This document shows positions 37,494 to 48,423 of a stretch of 64,000 nucleotides of DNA, piece by piece. Within the stretch, counting starts at the first letter, position 1. The number at the start of each line of letters is the position of its first letter. Location: contig CAVVZJ010000022.1 of the NCBI GenBank assembly GCA_963752755.1, positions 124,001 to 188,000 on the forward strand, read 5' to 3'. The DNA is from CAVVZJ01 sp963752755. GTDB taxonomy: Bacteria > Planctomycetota > Planctomycetia > Isosphaerales > Isosphaeraceae. The position numbers were made by a program, and so were the translations under genes. The notes beneath the pieces were generated by a model. The model made no database searches. It was given only the letters and a program-made list of their open reading frames with translations, and had not been told where the DNA came from.

Positions 37494-38833
37494 AAACGAC
37501 CAACGGGGCTCGGATGAACATTCTCCGAGACGGACTCTCCCGCCAGCCAGCCGGTGCTCCAGGCCGCCTGGAAGTTGTATCCACCGATCAGGCCGTCGAG
37601 ATCGAGCACCTCGCCCGCGAGGAAGAACCCCGGCTGGAACCGGCTCTCCAGCGACTCCGGGATGACGCCTTCCAGTCGGACCCCGCCGCTCGTGACCTCC
37701 GCCTTGGCGAAGCCGAGCGTGCCGACGACCGGCAAGGCGAGCCCCTTGATCGCGGCGACCAGCCGCCGACGCTCCTCCCGCATCAGTTCCGGCCCCACCC
37801 GACCGGCCGGGATTCCTGCATTCGCGAGCAGGATCTCCGCCAGTCGCCGCGGAATGCCCGGCGGTAGGAGGTTCGCAACTAGCGGCCGGCCACTCCGGCT
37901 CGATGTGGCGAGTTTCTGATCGAGTGCCTCCGGCTTCACGTCTGGGGCCAGGTCGAGCCTCAAGGAAAGCCGCTCCGGTTCGTCGTGTCGCGCGACGGCC
38001 CGACTCACGTCGAGGATCGCCGGCCCCGTCAGACCGAAGTGGGCGAACAGCACCGCCTCTCGACGTTCGGCCAGGACCCGCCCCGACCAATCGACGACAG
38101 AAGCGATCACGTCTGGCAAGGTCAACCCACTCAAATCCGCGACCCAATCCGCCTTCACCCGAAGCGGCACCAGCGCGGGCCTCGGCTCCACGATCGTATG
38201 GCCGAAGTGCCGGGCGATCGCGAAGCCGTCGCCGGTCGTCCCGCTGCCCGGATACGATTGTCCGCCGACGGCCAGGATCACCCGACAGGCTTCGACAACC
38301 CCATCCTTCCCCCGGACGGCAAACCCTTCCTCCACGGCATCGATGCCGGCCACCGGTGCATTCGTCCGGAGCATCGCCCCCGAGCGATCCAGCCGACGGA
38401 GGATCGCATCGAGCACATCAACCGCCCGGTCGGAGACCGGGAAGATCTTGCCGCTTGCCTCGATCTTGGTGGCCACGCCCTCCGCCTCGAAGAAGCCGAC
38501 CGTCTCCTCAACGCCGAGGGCCCGCAACGCCGGCCCGAGAAAGCCGCCATTCGGCCCGAACGCCAGCAGGATGCTGCGGGCCCCGCGGCCTTGCTTCGGA
38601 TCGTAGGCAAGATCGATCGGGCCGGAGACGACGCCGAGGTGGCGGAGGCCCCGTGCGTTGGTCAGGTTGCAGCGCGTGCCGCCGGACATGAGGATCTTCA
38701 CGCCTGGCCGCCGGTTCTTCTCCAGCAAGACCACCGACTGCCCCAGCTCCGCGGCCCGGATTGCCGCGAAGAGGCCTGCCGCCCCGGCGCCAATCACGGC
38801 CACGTCGAAGCGATCGACTCCTCCCATGCTCAT
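37490..38833 (-). CDS. NAD(P)/FAD-dependent oxidoreductase, HI0933/BaiN (YhiN) family
   Basis: A 447-residue flavoprotein. The N-terminal FAD-binding Rossmann motif is VAVIGAGAAGLFAAIRAAEL, followed by LLEKNRRPGVKILMSGGTRC and NLTNA, the signature of the HI0933 family, and the C-terminal FAD motif FLAGEVLDLDGLIGGYNFQA. Members include the bile-acid dehydratase-like BaiN, but most have no assigned substrate. ATG 38833 overlaps the stop of the upstream DUF1501 gene (ATGA), so it is translationally coupled to it. Confidence 0.92.
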   Translation of the reverse strand: MSMGGVDRFDVAVIGAGAAGLFAAIRAAELGQSVVLLEKNRRPGVKILMSGGTRCNLTNARGLRHLGVVSGPIDLAYDPKQGRGARSILLAFGPNGGFLGPALRALGVEETVGFFEAEGVATKIEASGKIFPVSDRAVDVLDAILRRLDRSGAMLRTNAPVAGIDAVEEGFAVRGKDGVVEACRVILAVGGQSYPGSGTTGDGFAIARHFGHTIVEPRPALVPLRVKADWVADLSGLTLPDVIASVVDWSGRVLAERREAVLFAHFGLTGPAILDVSRAVARHDEPERLSLRLDLAPDVKPEALDQKLATSSRSGRPLVANLLPPGIPRRLAEILLANAGIPAGRVGPELMREERRRLVAAIKGLALPVVGTLGFAKAEVTSGGVRLEGVIPESLESRFQPGFFLAGEVLDLDGLIGGYNFQAAWSTGWLAGESVSENVHPSPVGRL

Positions 38834-40209
38834 CCCAGGATCGGCAACGGCTCACCGTCTGCCAGCACGAAGGGCCGTTCTTGACGGTCGCGAAGGAAGG
38901 TGTGCGGATCAACTCCGAGCGCCTGGTAGAGCGTCGCCGTCAGGTCGGCCGGCGCGACCGGGTCGGAGGCCGGATAGGCGGCGACCTTGTCCGACGCCCC
39001 GTAAACCTGCCCGCCCCGGATGCCGCCGCCCGCCAGGACAACGCTGAAGCAGTGCGGCCAGTGGTCGCGACCGCCGGCCTTGTTGAAGCGTGGCGTGCGG
39101 CCGAACTCGCCCATCATGATGACGAGCGTCTCCTCCAGCAATCCGCGCTCGTCGAGGTCTTCGATCAAGGAGGCGAAGGCCGCGTCCGTCGGCGGCAGCA
39201 GTTCCGACTTCGACCACTCCAGATGGTTGCGATGCGAGTCGTATCCCTGCCCCCCCTTGCCGCCGTCGTGGCGGACCCAGTTGACATGAACCAGCCTCAC
39301 CCCCGCCTCCACCATCCGACGCGCCAGCAGGACCGACTGGCCGAAGACGTGTCGGCCGTAGCGGTCGCGGACCGATTCCGGTTCGGCCCGGATATCGAAG
39401 GCCCGCTGGGCCGCTGGCGAGGAAATCAGGTCGAAGGCGCGGGCGTAGTCGTCCTCGACCTCGCCCGCGGCCTCGGTCCGATCGAGGTACGACGCCTCGG
39501 TGAGCGACACTCCACGAAGGGCCCGGCGATGGATCAGGCGATCCCGGTCGAGCCCGTCGGGCGGCTCGACGGCACCGGGCGAGTAGTCGGGGAGGTTCGG
39601 GTCGCTGTTGATCCGATACGGGTCATACGCCGCGCCGAGGAACCCGGCGTGCTGGCCGGAACGCTCTGGGCCGTTCGGCTGGATCGCCTCGGGGACCATC
39701 ACGAACGGCGGCATGGTCGGATTCGAGCCCAGGAGCTTCGCCAGGGCCGATCCCGGATGCGGACGATCCACGCGGCTCATGAACCCCGAGTCGCGGACGG
39801 GCCGTGCGATCGGGCTGCCGACCATCATCCAGTAGGCCGCCGCCGGGTGGTTCGCCTGCGCGTGGCTGACCGACCGCACGATCGCGCAACGGTCCATCAA
39901 CCTTGCCATCCTCGGCAGGTGTTCGCCGATCCGGATGCCCGCGACATTCGTCTCGATTGGCCGGAACGTCCCCCGCACCTCCACCGGCGCCTCGGGCTTC
40001 AAATCCCACAGATCCAGTTGCGACGGCCCGCCCGAGAGGAACAACAGAATCACCGACTTCGCACGACCCGCAGCGAACGGCGCGGCCGCCGCTCGCTCCA
40101 GCCGAAACAGCCCCGGCAGCGAGAGCCCCCCAAGCCCGACGGCTCCGACCCGGAGCAGTTCCCTCCGGCTCATGCGACCGCCCGGCCTCAGACCCAATAC
40201 GCTCAACAT
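38830..40209 (-). CDS. DUF1501 family protein, Tat-exported
   Basis: A 459-residue DUF1501 protein of the alkaline-phosphatase/sulfatase-like superfamily. The N-terminus has a twin-arginine-type signal (MSRRELLRVGAVGLGGLSLP). Family motifs are ILLFLSGGPSQLDLWDLKPE, IRIGEHLPRMARLMDRCAIV and LVIMMGEFGRTPRFNKAGGR followed by DHW. DUF1501 proteins usually pair with DUF1549/DUF1553 cytochrome proteins in planctomycetes; their substrate is not established. It ends four bases into the flavoprotein start and begins 43 bases after the preceding DUF1501 gene, so the three are one operon. Confidence 0.92.
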   Translation of the reverse strand: MLSVLGLRPGGRMSRRELLRVGAVGLGGLSLPGLFRLERAAAAPFAAGRAKSVILLFLSGGPSQLDLWDLKPEAPVEVRGTFRPIETNVAGIRIGEHLPRMARLMDRCAIVRSVSHAQANHPAAAYWMMVGSPIARPVRDSGFMSRVDRPHPGSALAKLLGSNPTMPPFVMVPEAIQPNGPERSGQHAGFLGAAYDPYRINSDPNLPDYSPGAVEPPDGLDRDRLIHRRALRGVSLTEASYLDRTEAAGEVEDDYARAFDLISSPAAQRAFDIRAEPESVRDRYGRHVFGQSVLLARRMVEAGVRLVHVNWVRHDGGKGGQGYDSHRNHLEWSKSELLPPTDAAFASLIEDLDERGLLEETLVIMMGEFGRTPRFNKAGGRDHWPHCFSVVLAGGGIRGGQVYGASDKVAAYPASDPVAPADLTATLYQALGVDPHTFLRDRQERPFVLADGEPLPILG

Positions 40210-40252
40210 GCCGGTTCTCCCTGGGGACAGGAGGACGTTTGGCAGCGGATAC

Positions 40253-41713
<1,461 letters not shown>

Positions 41714-41818
41714 GAGATTGGCCTTTCGTTCAATGAGCGGAGGGTCGATTACCGATTCAATCGGCCAAATCAAGAAGATGTTAAGAGTTCACCTTTGGCA
41801 ATTCTAACAATGTTTTCA

Positions 41819-42280
41819 TCAGGTAAAGAAACACAAGTACCATGGTCCTCCCAGTGGCTCTGTCCATCGCAGGTCACCACCGAACAGCTGCCTGACCTCT
41901 CGGAGAGCCGGATCGCCCCAATTCGACCAGTCGGCTTTGAACTGCCGAGCCTTCATCACGATGCCGGTCGGGTCGTACACAAGAGCCGTCCAATTGTCGG
42001 GTGGACTCGGGATGACGCCTCCAACAGGGTGCCGAAAGGCCACCCGCAAGGGTGGGCCAGACTCGATAACGCAGTCAAACTTTTCTCGAAGATGTTGGCG
42101 ACTCGCAGGCGAGGTCCGGATTTCTGCAGTAGCGGCTTCGTAGTAGCGACGATCGAAGTCCTTTATTCCTCCCGGCTTAGAATACTCGTTCATCCAATGC
42201 TGAGCGATCACGAGAAGGAGCAGAGACGACAAACCATAGAGGCAGGCTCTTGATGATGCCCGCACACGGAGCAATGGCAT
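41819..42280 (-). CDS. Hypothetical membrane-anchored protein (153 aa)
   Basis: N-terminal membrane segment (LYGLSSLLLLVIAQHWMNEY) followed by about 120 residues with DNWTALVYDPTGIVMKARQF and GGDLRWTEPLGGPWYLCFF. It is not a recognised family. GAGGA nine bases before ATG 42280 supports the start. GC content is visibly lower than in neighbours, and it interrupts the usual PSD1-DUF1501 gene order together with the next small gene, so it may be an insertion. Confidence 0.7.
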   Translation of the reverse strand: MPLLRVRASSRACLYGLSSLLLLVIAQHWMNEYSKPGGIKDFDRRYYEAATAEIRTSPASRQHLREKFDCVIESGPPLRVAFRHPVGGVIPSPPDNWTALVYDPTGIVMKARQFKADWSNWGDPALREVRQLFGGDLRWTEPLGGPWYLCFFT

Positions 42281-42367
42281 GGGGCTGAGTCCTCGATGGC
42301 CTGAAGCATTGAATCCTGATTATTGGAGGGTGGTTCTTGGCCCGCCCTCCAAGACTTCAACCATCGG

Positions 42368-42577
42368 TCAGTACAGGGTATTACCCGACCTGTCGAGCCA
42401 TTTGAGCACCCACCAAAGCCCCACGATCATCGGTCCCAACAGAGTCAGCGTCAGAAAAACGAATAGCCACAAGTTCGAGTCGTGCCAGATCGTGTTGTAG
42501 AGCGAGGCGCAGTCCGCGGCGAGATAGAGGATCACGGCCAACAGGGTTCTTCGCACTCGCCATCGCAGCCGAGGCAT
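42368..42577 (-). CDS. Small two-helix membrane protein (69 aa)
   Basis: Basic N-terminus (MPRLRWRVRR) followed by two hydrophobic helices (TLLAVILYLAADCASLY and LWLFVFLTLTLLGPMIVGLW). GAAGG lies about eight bases before ATG 42577. The family is unknown; it resembles the many short membrane proteins of planctomycetes. It starts 16 bases after the cytochrome-domain gene ends, so it is probably co-transcribed. Confidence 0.6.
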   Translation of the reverse strand: MPRLRWRVRRTLLAVILYLAADCASLYNTIWHDSNLWLFVFLTLTLLGPMIVGLWWVLKWLDRSGNTLY

Positions 42578-42592
42578 GACCCGTACCTTCGA

Positions 42593-45151
42593 TCAATCGA
42601 CGTACAGGAATTCATTTGTATTCAAGAGAGCGTGACAGAAATCGACCAGCGCCTCCGTCGCGATCTCCCCTCCGCCCTTCGCATCCCCCAAGTCACAACA
42701 CCCGGCGAACTCCGCTGCCGGCTCGCGGATCAACTCCGATTGATGACGGAGGAAGGCCACCGCCTCGGAACTCTCAACCTCCGACGGCGGCCGTCCGAAC
42801 GCCAGCCGGTAGGCCCGTTCCACGACCTTTGCCGGATCGGCCGGCGCCTCGCGTTGCAAACGCCTGGCGAACGCCTCGGCGCGGGCGAGGGTCCACGGGC
42901 CGTTGATCATCAGGAGCGATTGAGTGGGGGTCGTGGTCACGTTGCGGCGGGCGACGCTGGCGGAGCCGTCGGGGGCGTCGAAGGCGTCGAGGAGGGGGTC
43001 GTGCGTGTTGCGGATCATCCTGGTGTAGAGAGAACGATGCGGCTCGGAAGCCTCGACGGAGGGGCCGCCGGCTTGCAGGTTAATCTCGCCACTGACGAAG
43101 AGCATGGCGTCGCGGATCGCGTCGGCTTCGAGGCGAGAGGTCGTCCGCTTCCAGAGGAGGCGGGCCTCCGGGTCGATCAGGCGGGCGGAGGCGAGCTCGG
43201 AGGAGGGGCGGACGGCGGACTGGCGGTAGGTGGCCGACGTCATGATGAGGCGGTGGAGGGCCTTGAGGCTCCAGCCATTCTCGACGAACCGAAGGGCCAG
43301 CCAGTCGAGCAACTCCGGGTGGCTGGGAAGCTCGCCGAGGCGGCCGAAGTCGCTGGAGGTGCCGACGAGGCCGCGGCCGAAGTGGTATTGCCAGACGCGG
43401 TTGACGATCACGCGGGTCGTCAGTGGGTGGTCGGGACGGGTCAGCCAGCGGGCGAGGGTGAGGCGGCGGCCGGTCGATTGGGCGGGGTTGGCGGGCGTCT
43501 CGATCGCGGCGGGCGAGGGGTCGAGCAGGGTGAGGAATCCGGGCTCGATCGGCCCGGCGCTGCGGTTGCCGGGGATCAGGGTCGGGGGCGACTCGGGGCC
43601 GACGTCGGTCGCGGTGAACGCGGTGGGTGGCGGCTCGGGCTTGTAGCGGTCGAAGGCGGCGAGTTGTTCCTTCAGGTCGTCATAGCGTTTCTTGTCCTTG
43701 CCCTTGATCTTCGCGGCGAAGTTGCCTTCCTCGAAGAGTTGACGCTCCATCATGTAGCCGTACTGGCGGTCGAGCGGGTCGCGACGGTGGTCGGGCGTGT
43801 CGATGATGGCCTTCAACTCGGGCGTGAACTTGTCATAGACGCTCCGGGAACCTTCCTCACGGAAAGGTCGCTCGAAGTCGGCGATCTCGGCGCGGAGGTC
43901 GGCCGTCATCAGATCCCAGGCCGCCTTGCGGACGAGGTAGTCGGCGTGATCGGCGTCGGTCGCCTCGACCAAATCATCACGGGGCAAGAGCGGGGTGAAG
44001 AAGGCCTGGAGGCGGTAGTAGTCTTTCTGGAGGATCGGGTCGAACTTGTGGTCGTGGCAGCGGGCGCAGCCGATGCCGAGGCCGAGGAAGACGTCGCCGG
44101 TGACGTCGGTCAGGTCGTTGAGGATCGCGGACCACTGACCGGGCACGTCGCGCTGGTTGTACTCGTAGGCCCAGAGGCGGAGGAATTGCGTGGCGACCCG
44201 CATCTCGGGGTCGTCGGGGGCCAGTTCGTCGCCGGACAGTTGCTCGGTGACGAAGCGGTCGTAAGGCTTGTCCTCATTGAAGGAGCGGACGACGTAATCG
44301 CGATAGCGCCAGGCGTTCGGGCGGAAGGCGTCCTGGCGGTAGCCGTCCGACTCGGCGAACCGGACGAGGTCGAGCCAGTGACGCGCCCATTGCTCGCCGT
44401 AGCGGGGGCTCTCCAGCAGACGATCGACGAGCCGCTCGTACGCGTCCGGCGCCGGGTCGTTCACGAACGCCTCGACCTCCTCGGGCGTCGGCGGCAAACC
44501 AGTGAGGTCGAACGAGGCGCGTCGAATCAAGGTGCGGCGGTCAGCCTCAGGGGCGGGGGTCAGGCCGTTCCGATCGAGCAGGCGGTGGATGAACCGGTCG
44601 ATGTCGTTGCGTGCCCAGCCGCTCCCAGCATCCGGGATTTCCGGCCCCTGCAACGGCTGGAACGACCACCAGGCCCGATCCTCGTCGGTGATTGTCGATT
44701 CTTTCGACTTCGACGCCGTGCTCGGAACAGCGTGTCCATGGTCGGGCCAAGGGGCTCCGATCTTGATCCAGCGCTCCAGGGTCTGGATCTGGCCGTCTTC
44801 GAGCTTTCCCTTCGGAGGCATGCGGAGGCCGTCGTGGTGGACGGCTTCGACGAGGAGGCTCTCGTCGAGCTTGCCGGGAGTGACGGCGGGGCCGCTATCG
44901 CCACCGTGGAGGATCGAAGTCCGCGAGTCGAGCCGCAGGCCGCCCTTCTGCTTGTCCGGTCCGTGGCACTGGAAGCAGTTGCCTGCCAGGATCGGCCGGA
45001 CCTCCTTCTCGAAGAAGGCCTCGCGCTCGGCGTCCACGTCGCCCGCGATGGCGCAGGTTGAGAATGAACTGGCGAGGAGCCCGAAGCCCAGCGCCGTCCA
45101 GCCAACCGCCCAGTGGAATCGGCTCGTGAAGCCGTTGCCGACCGTGCTCAT
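42593..45151 (-). CDS. PSD1-type cytochrome c-domain protein (DUF1549/DUF1553)
   Basis: An 852-residue exported protein. A signal segment (ALGFGLLASSFSTCAIAGD) is followed by a planctomycete cytochrome c domain with the haem motif CFQCHG in PILAGNCFQCHGPDKQ and RLDSRTSILHGG. Next come DUF1549 (WARNDIDRFIHRLLDRNGLT, RRASFDLTGLPPTPEEVEAF) and DUF1553 (LARWLTRPDHPLTTRVIVNR VWQ, SWSLKALHR-type, SATYRQS). GAGGG eight bases before ATG 45151 sets the start. In planctomycetes these are paired with DUF1501 proteins, as here; electron-transfer-linked polysaccharide or sulfatide metabolism is often proposed but not proven. Confidence 0.94.
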   Translation of the reverse strand: MSTVGNGFTSRFHWAVGWTALGFGLLASSFSTCAIAGDVDAEREAFFEKEVRPILAGNCFQCHGPDKQKGGLRLDSRTSILHGGDSGPAVTPGKLDESLLVEAVHHDGLRMPPKGKLEDGQIQTLERWIKIGAPWPDHGHAVPSTASKSKESTITDEDRAWWSFQPLQGPEIPDAGSGWARNDIDRFIHRLLDRNGLTPAPEADRRTLIRRASFDLTGLPPTPEEVEAFVNDPAPDAYERLVDRLLESPRYGEQWARHWLDLVRFAESDGYRQDAFRPNAWRYRDYVVRSFNEDKPYDRFVTEQLSGDELAPDDPEMRVATQFLRLWAYEYNQRDVPGQWSAILNDLTDVTGDVFLGLGIGCARCHDHKFDPILQKDYYRLQAFFTPLLPRDDLVEATDADHADYLVRKAAWDLMTADLRAEIADFERPFREEGSRSVYDKFTPELKAIIDTPDHRRDPLDRQYGYMMERQLFEEGNFAAKIKGKDKKRYDDLKEQLAAFDRYKPEPPPTAFTATDVGPESPPTLIPGNRSAGPIEPGFLTLLDPSPAAIETPANPAQSTGRRLTLARWLTRPDHPLTTRVIVNRVWQYHFGRGLVGTSSDFGRLGELPSHPELLDWLALRFVENGWSLKALHRLIMTSATYRQSAVRPSSELASARLIDPEARLLWKRTTSRLEADAIRDAMLFVSGEINLQAGGPSVEASEPHRSLYTRMIRNTHDPLLDAFDAPDGSASVARRNVTTTPTQSLLMINGPWTLARAEAFARRLQREAPADPAKVVERAYRLAFGRPPSEVESSEAVAFLRHQSELIREPAAEFAGCCDLGDAKGGGEIATEALVDFCHALLNTNEFLYVD

Positions 45152-45439
45152 GGCGGGGTCCCTCGATCCCAGTATCAGGGTGGAGGAGGTCGGTTCCCGT
45201 CAGGGATGTTGGAGAGTTCTTCAATCATAACCGTCGGCGGCCGAGAACGCTAGCCTTGAACTCCGCAGACGATCCACTGATCCACCGGCTTCGGGAATCG
45301 AGCGAACCGACCTTCCGCATGGCGTCGTCAATCGCCATGATGGTTGGGGATCACACGGGTGTTGGAAAAGTCGTCCGGGAATCGTTTCGATCGGGGAGGA
45401 GCGTCGCGAGGTGTTGGCCAGCCACCGCGTCGAGCGAAC

Positions 45440-46381
45440 ATGAGGAGACGACGGATCGGCCCCGAGGTCTGGATGCTGATCGGGGCCTTTGCCTTCGCCG
45501 GTATGGGGTCCTTCACCCACGCGCTCGGCTCGCGTTGCGACTGGCTGATCGTCGCCCTCGTCCGCGCGGCGTTCATGTTCGCGGTGACGGCCTCGCTGGC
45601 CCGGGCCGCGGGCGTTCGGCTGGCGGTCTGGAAACCGAGAACACTCTGGGTCCGCAGCATCGCGGGCAGCTTCAGCCTGGTCTGCAACTTTTACGCGCTG
45701 ACCCGCTTGCCGGTGGCCGACTCCTTGACCCTCAGCAACACGTATCCCCTCTGGATCGTCCTGCTGACGGCGTTCCTCCTCCGACAGCCGCCGACCTTCC
45801 GCGAGATCCTGGGCGTCGTCTGCGGCCTGGTCGGGGTCGTCCTGATCCAGCAACCCCACCTCGGCGGCGACCACTTCGCGGCGGGCGTGGCCTTGCTCAG
45901 CTCGGTGGCGACGGCCGTCGCCATGCTCGGTCTGCACCGCCTTCAACACCTCGACACCCGCGCCATTGTCGCCCACTTCGCTGGCGTGGCAAGCCTCGTT
46001 TCCCTCGTCTGGCTGGCCGCGCGCCCCGAGATCGTGACGGCCGAGATCCTCCGGCCGACGACGCTCTGGCTCCTGCTCGGCGTCGCCCTCACCGGTACTG
46101 TCGGCCAGTTCTGCCTGACTCGCGCCTACACGGAGGGAACGCCCGCCCGGATGTCGATTGTCGGTCTGAGCCAGGTTGTCTTCGCGATGGGTTTCGACAT
46201 CCTCTTCTGGCAACGCATCCTGACCGGGCCGACCCTTCTCGGCTTCCTCCTCGTCCTCGCCCCGACCGCTTGCCTCAGCAGCCTCGCTGGCCGCAAGCTC
46301 GTGTCGGCGAGCCGGGCGGAGCATCATCCTCATGACGAGGGTGTCGCCAAGCCCGTCGCCTCGACGGGCATCCGGGCCTGA
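45440..46381 (+). CDS. EamA/DMT-family transporter
   Basis: A 313-residue inner-membrane protein with about ten hydrophobic helices in two EamA repeats (WMLIGAFAFAGMGSFTHALG at the start; LWLLLGVALTGTVGQFCLTR in the second half). The repeat-end motifs NTYPLWIVLLTAFLL and GLSQVVFAMGFDILFWQRIL match drug/metabolite exporters such as RhaT/YdcZ-like proteins. Substrate unknown. ATG 45440 (MRRRRIGPEV) fits the topology; the frame is open to 45344 but adds non-membrane residues. The ribosome site is weak. It is divergent from the cytochrome-domain gene and converges on 46410. Confidence 0.87.
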   Translation: MRRRRIGPEVWMLIGAFAFAGMGSFTHALGSRCDWLIVALVRAAFMFAVTASLARAAGVRLAVWKPRTLWVRSIAGSFSLVCNFYALTRLPVADSLTLSNTYPLWIVLLTAFLLRQPPTFREILGVVCGLVGVVLIQQPHLGGDHFAAGVALLSSVATAVAMLGLHRLQHLDTRAIVAHFAGVASLVSLVWLAARPEIVTAEILRPTTLWLLLGVALTGTVGQFCLTRAYTEGTPARMSIVGLSQVVFAMGFDILFWQRILTGPTLLGFLLVLAPTACLSSLAGRKLVSASRAEHHPHDEGVAKPVASTGIRA

Positions 46382-46409
46382 CACGCGAGGGTCGCGGAGG
46401 GCTCGCCCC

Positions 46410-47285
46410 TCACGGCAGATCCCCGAGCGGCACCATTGCAAACTCCAGTCCGCCCCACGACGCCACCGGGGCCCAGCGCTCGTTCAACCGTGCCAGCCGG
46501 TTCGACCGTTCGGCCAGCGTCTCGCCGCCCCGGGCGAACACGAAATCGGGCAAGACGTCGCGGACCGCCGCGACCTCGTCGGCTCTGAGCCTTCGCGTCG
46601 CTGTCAGCCGCCCCAGCAAGGCCCGGACTCGCAAGGTATCCGCCCCCTCGGCGGACTCGCCCTCGAGCATCCGACTCATCAGCATAAGCAACTCGTCCCG
46701 GCTGAGCAGGACGCCCCAGTTCTCGCTCGAAAATCGGGACTTCGACGCCCAGCCCTTCCGCTCGACCTCGCTCCAGGGCTCGCCGTCCCGCCAGATCGCC
46801 AGCTGGACGGAACCCTCCTCCCAGGCCAACACCGGGACGGGAGACCGCCCGATCGAGACCTCGATTCTGTCGGATGTGTCCGGCGCGTTCGCGATCGTGA
46901 GATTTCCGTCCGCCGGCTGCGCGACAAGCCTTGTGCTCCAGGGCAAGACACTCGATGCGCCGACCCAGCCGATCGGCCGGCGGTTGCCGATGCGATAGTG
47001 CGTTGGCTCACCGCTCAGGGGCCAGACGTCGTACACGTCGAAGAAGCCCCGGAACCGGATCGTCTCGACGACGAGGCCATCGGGCCGCGACAAGGCCGGC
47101 GTATCCGCACGCAGCAGGAGGACGCGGCGAATGATCCCGCCGGCCAGAATTTGCGGCTCGTCCGAGCTGGGCACTGGCGGTCCCTCGACCACCCTCCGGA
47201 CCCGCGAGGCCACCGACTCCCAGGCGGACCTCGCCAGGCCCGCCCCGCTCCAGGCGACCAGGCCGAGCAGCACCAGGCCGAGCAA
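46410..47285 (-). CDS. Hypothetical membrane-linked protein at end of the Hsp70-VWA operon
   Basis: About 291 residues with one N-terminal membrane helix (LLGLVLLGLVAWSGAGLA) and a soluble domain containing VSIGRSPVPVLAWEEGSVQL, NWGVLLSRDELLMLMSRMLE and FVFARGGETLAERSNRLARL. No family recognised. The start is unclear: only TTG 47285 is available after a TGA at 47318, and the sequence just upstream contains a six-C run, so a frameshift may hide the real start. It lies 70 bases after the secreted VWA gene on the same strand and is probably the last gene of that operon. Confidence 0.65.
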   Translation of the reverse strand: MLGLVLLGLVAWSGAGLARSAWESVASRVRRVVEGPPVPSSDEPQILAGGIIRRVLLLRADTPALSRPDGLVVETIRFRGFFDVYDVWPLSGEPTHYRIGNRRPIGWVGASSVLPWSTRLVAQPADGNLTIANAPDTSDRIEVSIGRSPVPVLAWEEGSVQLAIWRDGEPWSEVERKGWASKSRFSSENWGVLLSRDELLMLMSRMLEGESAEGADTLRVRALLGRLTATRRLRADEVAAVRDVLPDFVFARGGETLAERSNRLARLNERWAPVASWGGLEFAMVPLGDLP

Positions 47286-47355
47286 GGTGGGCAGCGGATA
47301 GCGGATTGGTCGGGGGGTTCAATTCATTCCTCGTGTGGCGATCGACGACCCAACG

Positions 47356-48423
47356 TCACGGTCTCCCCGGGCGTGGATCAACGACCGCTCTTCGTCGGGC
47401 AGCCGGCAGGATCATCAAGGCGCCCAGCAATGCGACCAGGCCCACAAAGAGCGGCGACCACCCCCGCGACGGCACCACCATGCCCGGAATATAGACCGCC
47501 GCCTCGCCCGCAGTGCTGGGGCTGGTGCGATAGCGGATCGTGATGGGTCGGAGCGTGCCGTCGGGCAGCGTCCGGTTCGATCGATAGGTAAGCGTGTAAC
47601 TCTGCTTGAGGCTGCGCACGATTTCCTCGTAGATGCCGCGGAGCTGGTCGGCGTCGCGGGCCGGGAAGTACTGGCCGCGGGTCTCCTCGGCGAGGAGGCG
47701 GAGGTCATCGCTCCGGATCTGGTCCTCACTGCCGACCCCGACGGTGTGCACCGGCAAGCCCGCCCGACGCGCCACACGGATGGCCTCGTCGAGATCCGCC
47801 TGCCTGCTCGACGTATCGGCGCCATCGGTCATCGCCACGACGGCTCGACGGCCATTCTCCTCCCCGATTTGTTCCAGCGCGGCGACCACGGCGTCATAGA
47901 ACCGCGTCGAGCCGAACGGCCGGAGTTCGTCCACGGCCGATTGCACGCGACCGCGATCCTCGGTGAACGGGCAGATCAGGTCCGCTTCCGACCCGAACGC
48001 GATCACGGCCACCCGCGAGCCGGCCGGTTGCTGCTCCAGGAACGCCGTGACGGCCCGTTTGAGGCTACGCATCCGGTGTTCCTCATTCATGCTCCCGCTC
48101 CGGTCGAGCACGAGCACGACCGTCGTCGGTCGAAACTCCCGCGAAATCGGGCTGCGGAACGACTCGATCGCCACCGGCTCGCCATACTCGCGAACCTCGA
48201 ATTCCTCCTTCTTCGCATCGAGGATCGCCGAGTCGTCCGCCCGCTTCACCTCGAAGTCGAGTGTGATCCGCGGAAACCCCTGCTCCTCGACCTGGCGGAC
48301 AATCACCCGGACGTCCTCCCCAGGTGGGTTCTCCTTGGCCGGCTCGTGGGCCTGACCCGCGGCTTTCCCGACGAAGGCCGATCCGATGACCAGTCCCAGC
48401 ATGACCACGGCTCGCGTCCTCAT
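47356..48423 (-). CDS. Secreted VWA-domain protein with C-terminal membrane anchor
   Basis: 355 residues. Signal peptide MRTRAVVMLGLVIGSAFVGK, then a VWA domain with a complete MIDAS: DxSxS in VLVLDRSGSMNEEHR (about residues 95-110), Thr in FGSTRFYDAV and Asp in VAMTDGADTSS. A C-terminal helix FVGLVALLGALMILPA with RRR after it should anchor it in the membrane. VWA domains bind partner proteins through a metal ion. ATG 48423 is supported by GGGAG upstream and overlaps the stop of the FHA gene (ATGA). The long N-terminal extension of this frame, antisense to nothing but out of register with the FHA gene, was discarded. Confidence 0.9.
   Translation of the reverse strand: MRTRAVVMLGLVIGSAFVGKAAGQAHEPAKENPPGEDVRVIVRQVEEQGFPRITLDFEVKRADDSAILDAKKEEFEVREYGEPVAIESFRSPISREFRPTTVVLVLDRSGSMNEEHRMRSLKRAVTAFLEQQPAGSRVAVIAFGSEADLICPFTEDRGRVQSAVDELRPFGSTRFYDAVVAALEQIGEENGRRAVVAMTDGADTSSRQADLDEAIRVARRAGLPVHTVGVGSEDQIRSDDLRLLAEETRGQYFPARDADQLRGIYEEIVRSLKQSYTLTYRSNRTLPDGTLRPITIRYRTSPSTAGEAAVYIPGMVVPSRGWSPLFVGLVALLGALMILPAARRRAVVDPRPGRP

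Noticed and set aside
42482..45061. 859-codon plus-strand frame
   Set aside because: Exactly antisense to the cytochrome/DUF1549/DUF1553 gene; Gly/Val/Glu-rich shadow produced by high GC at third positions.
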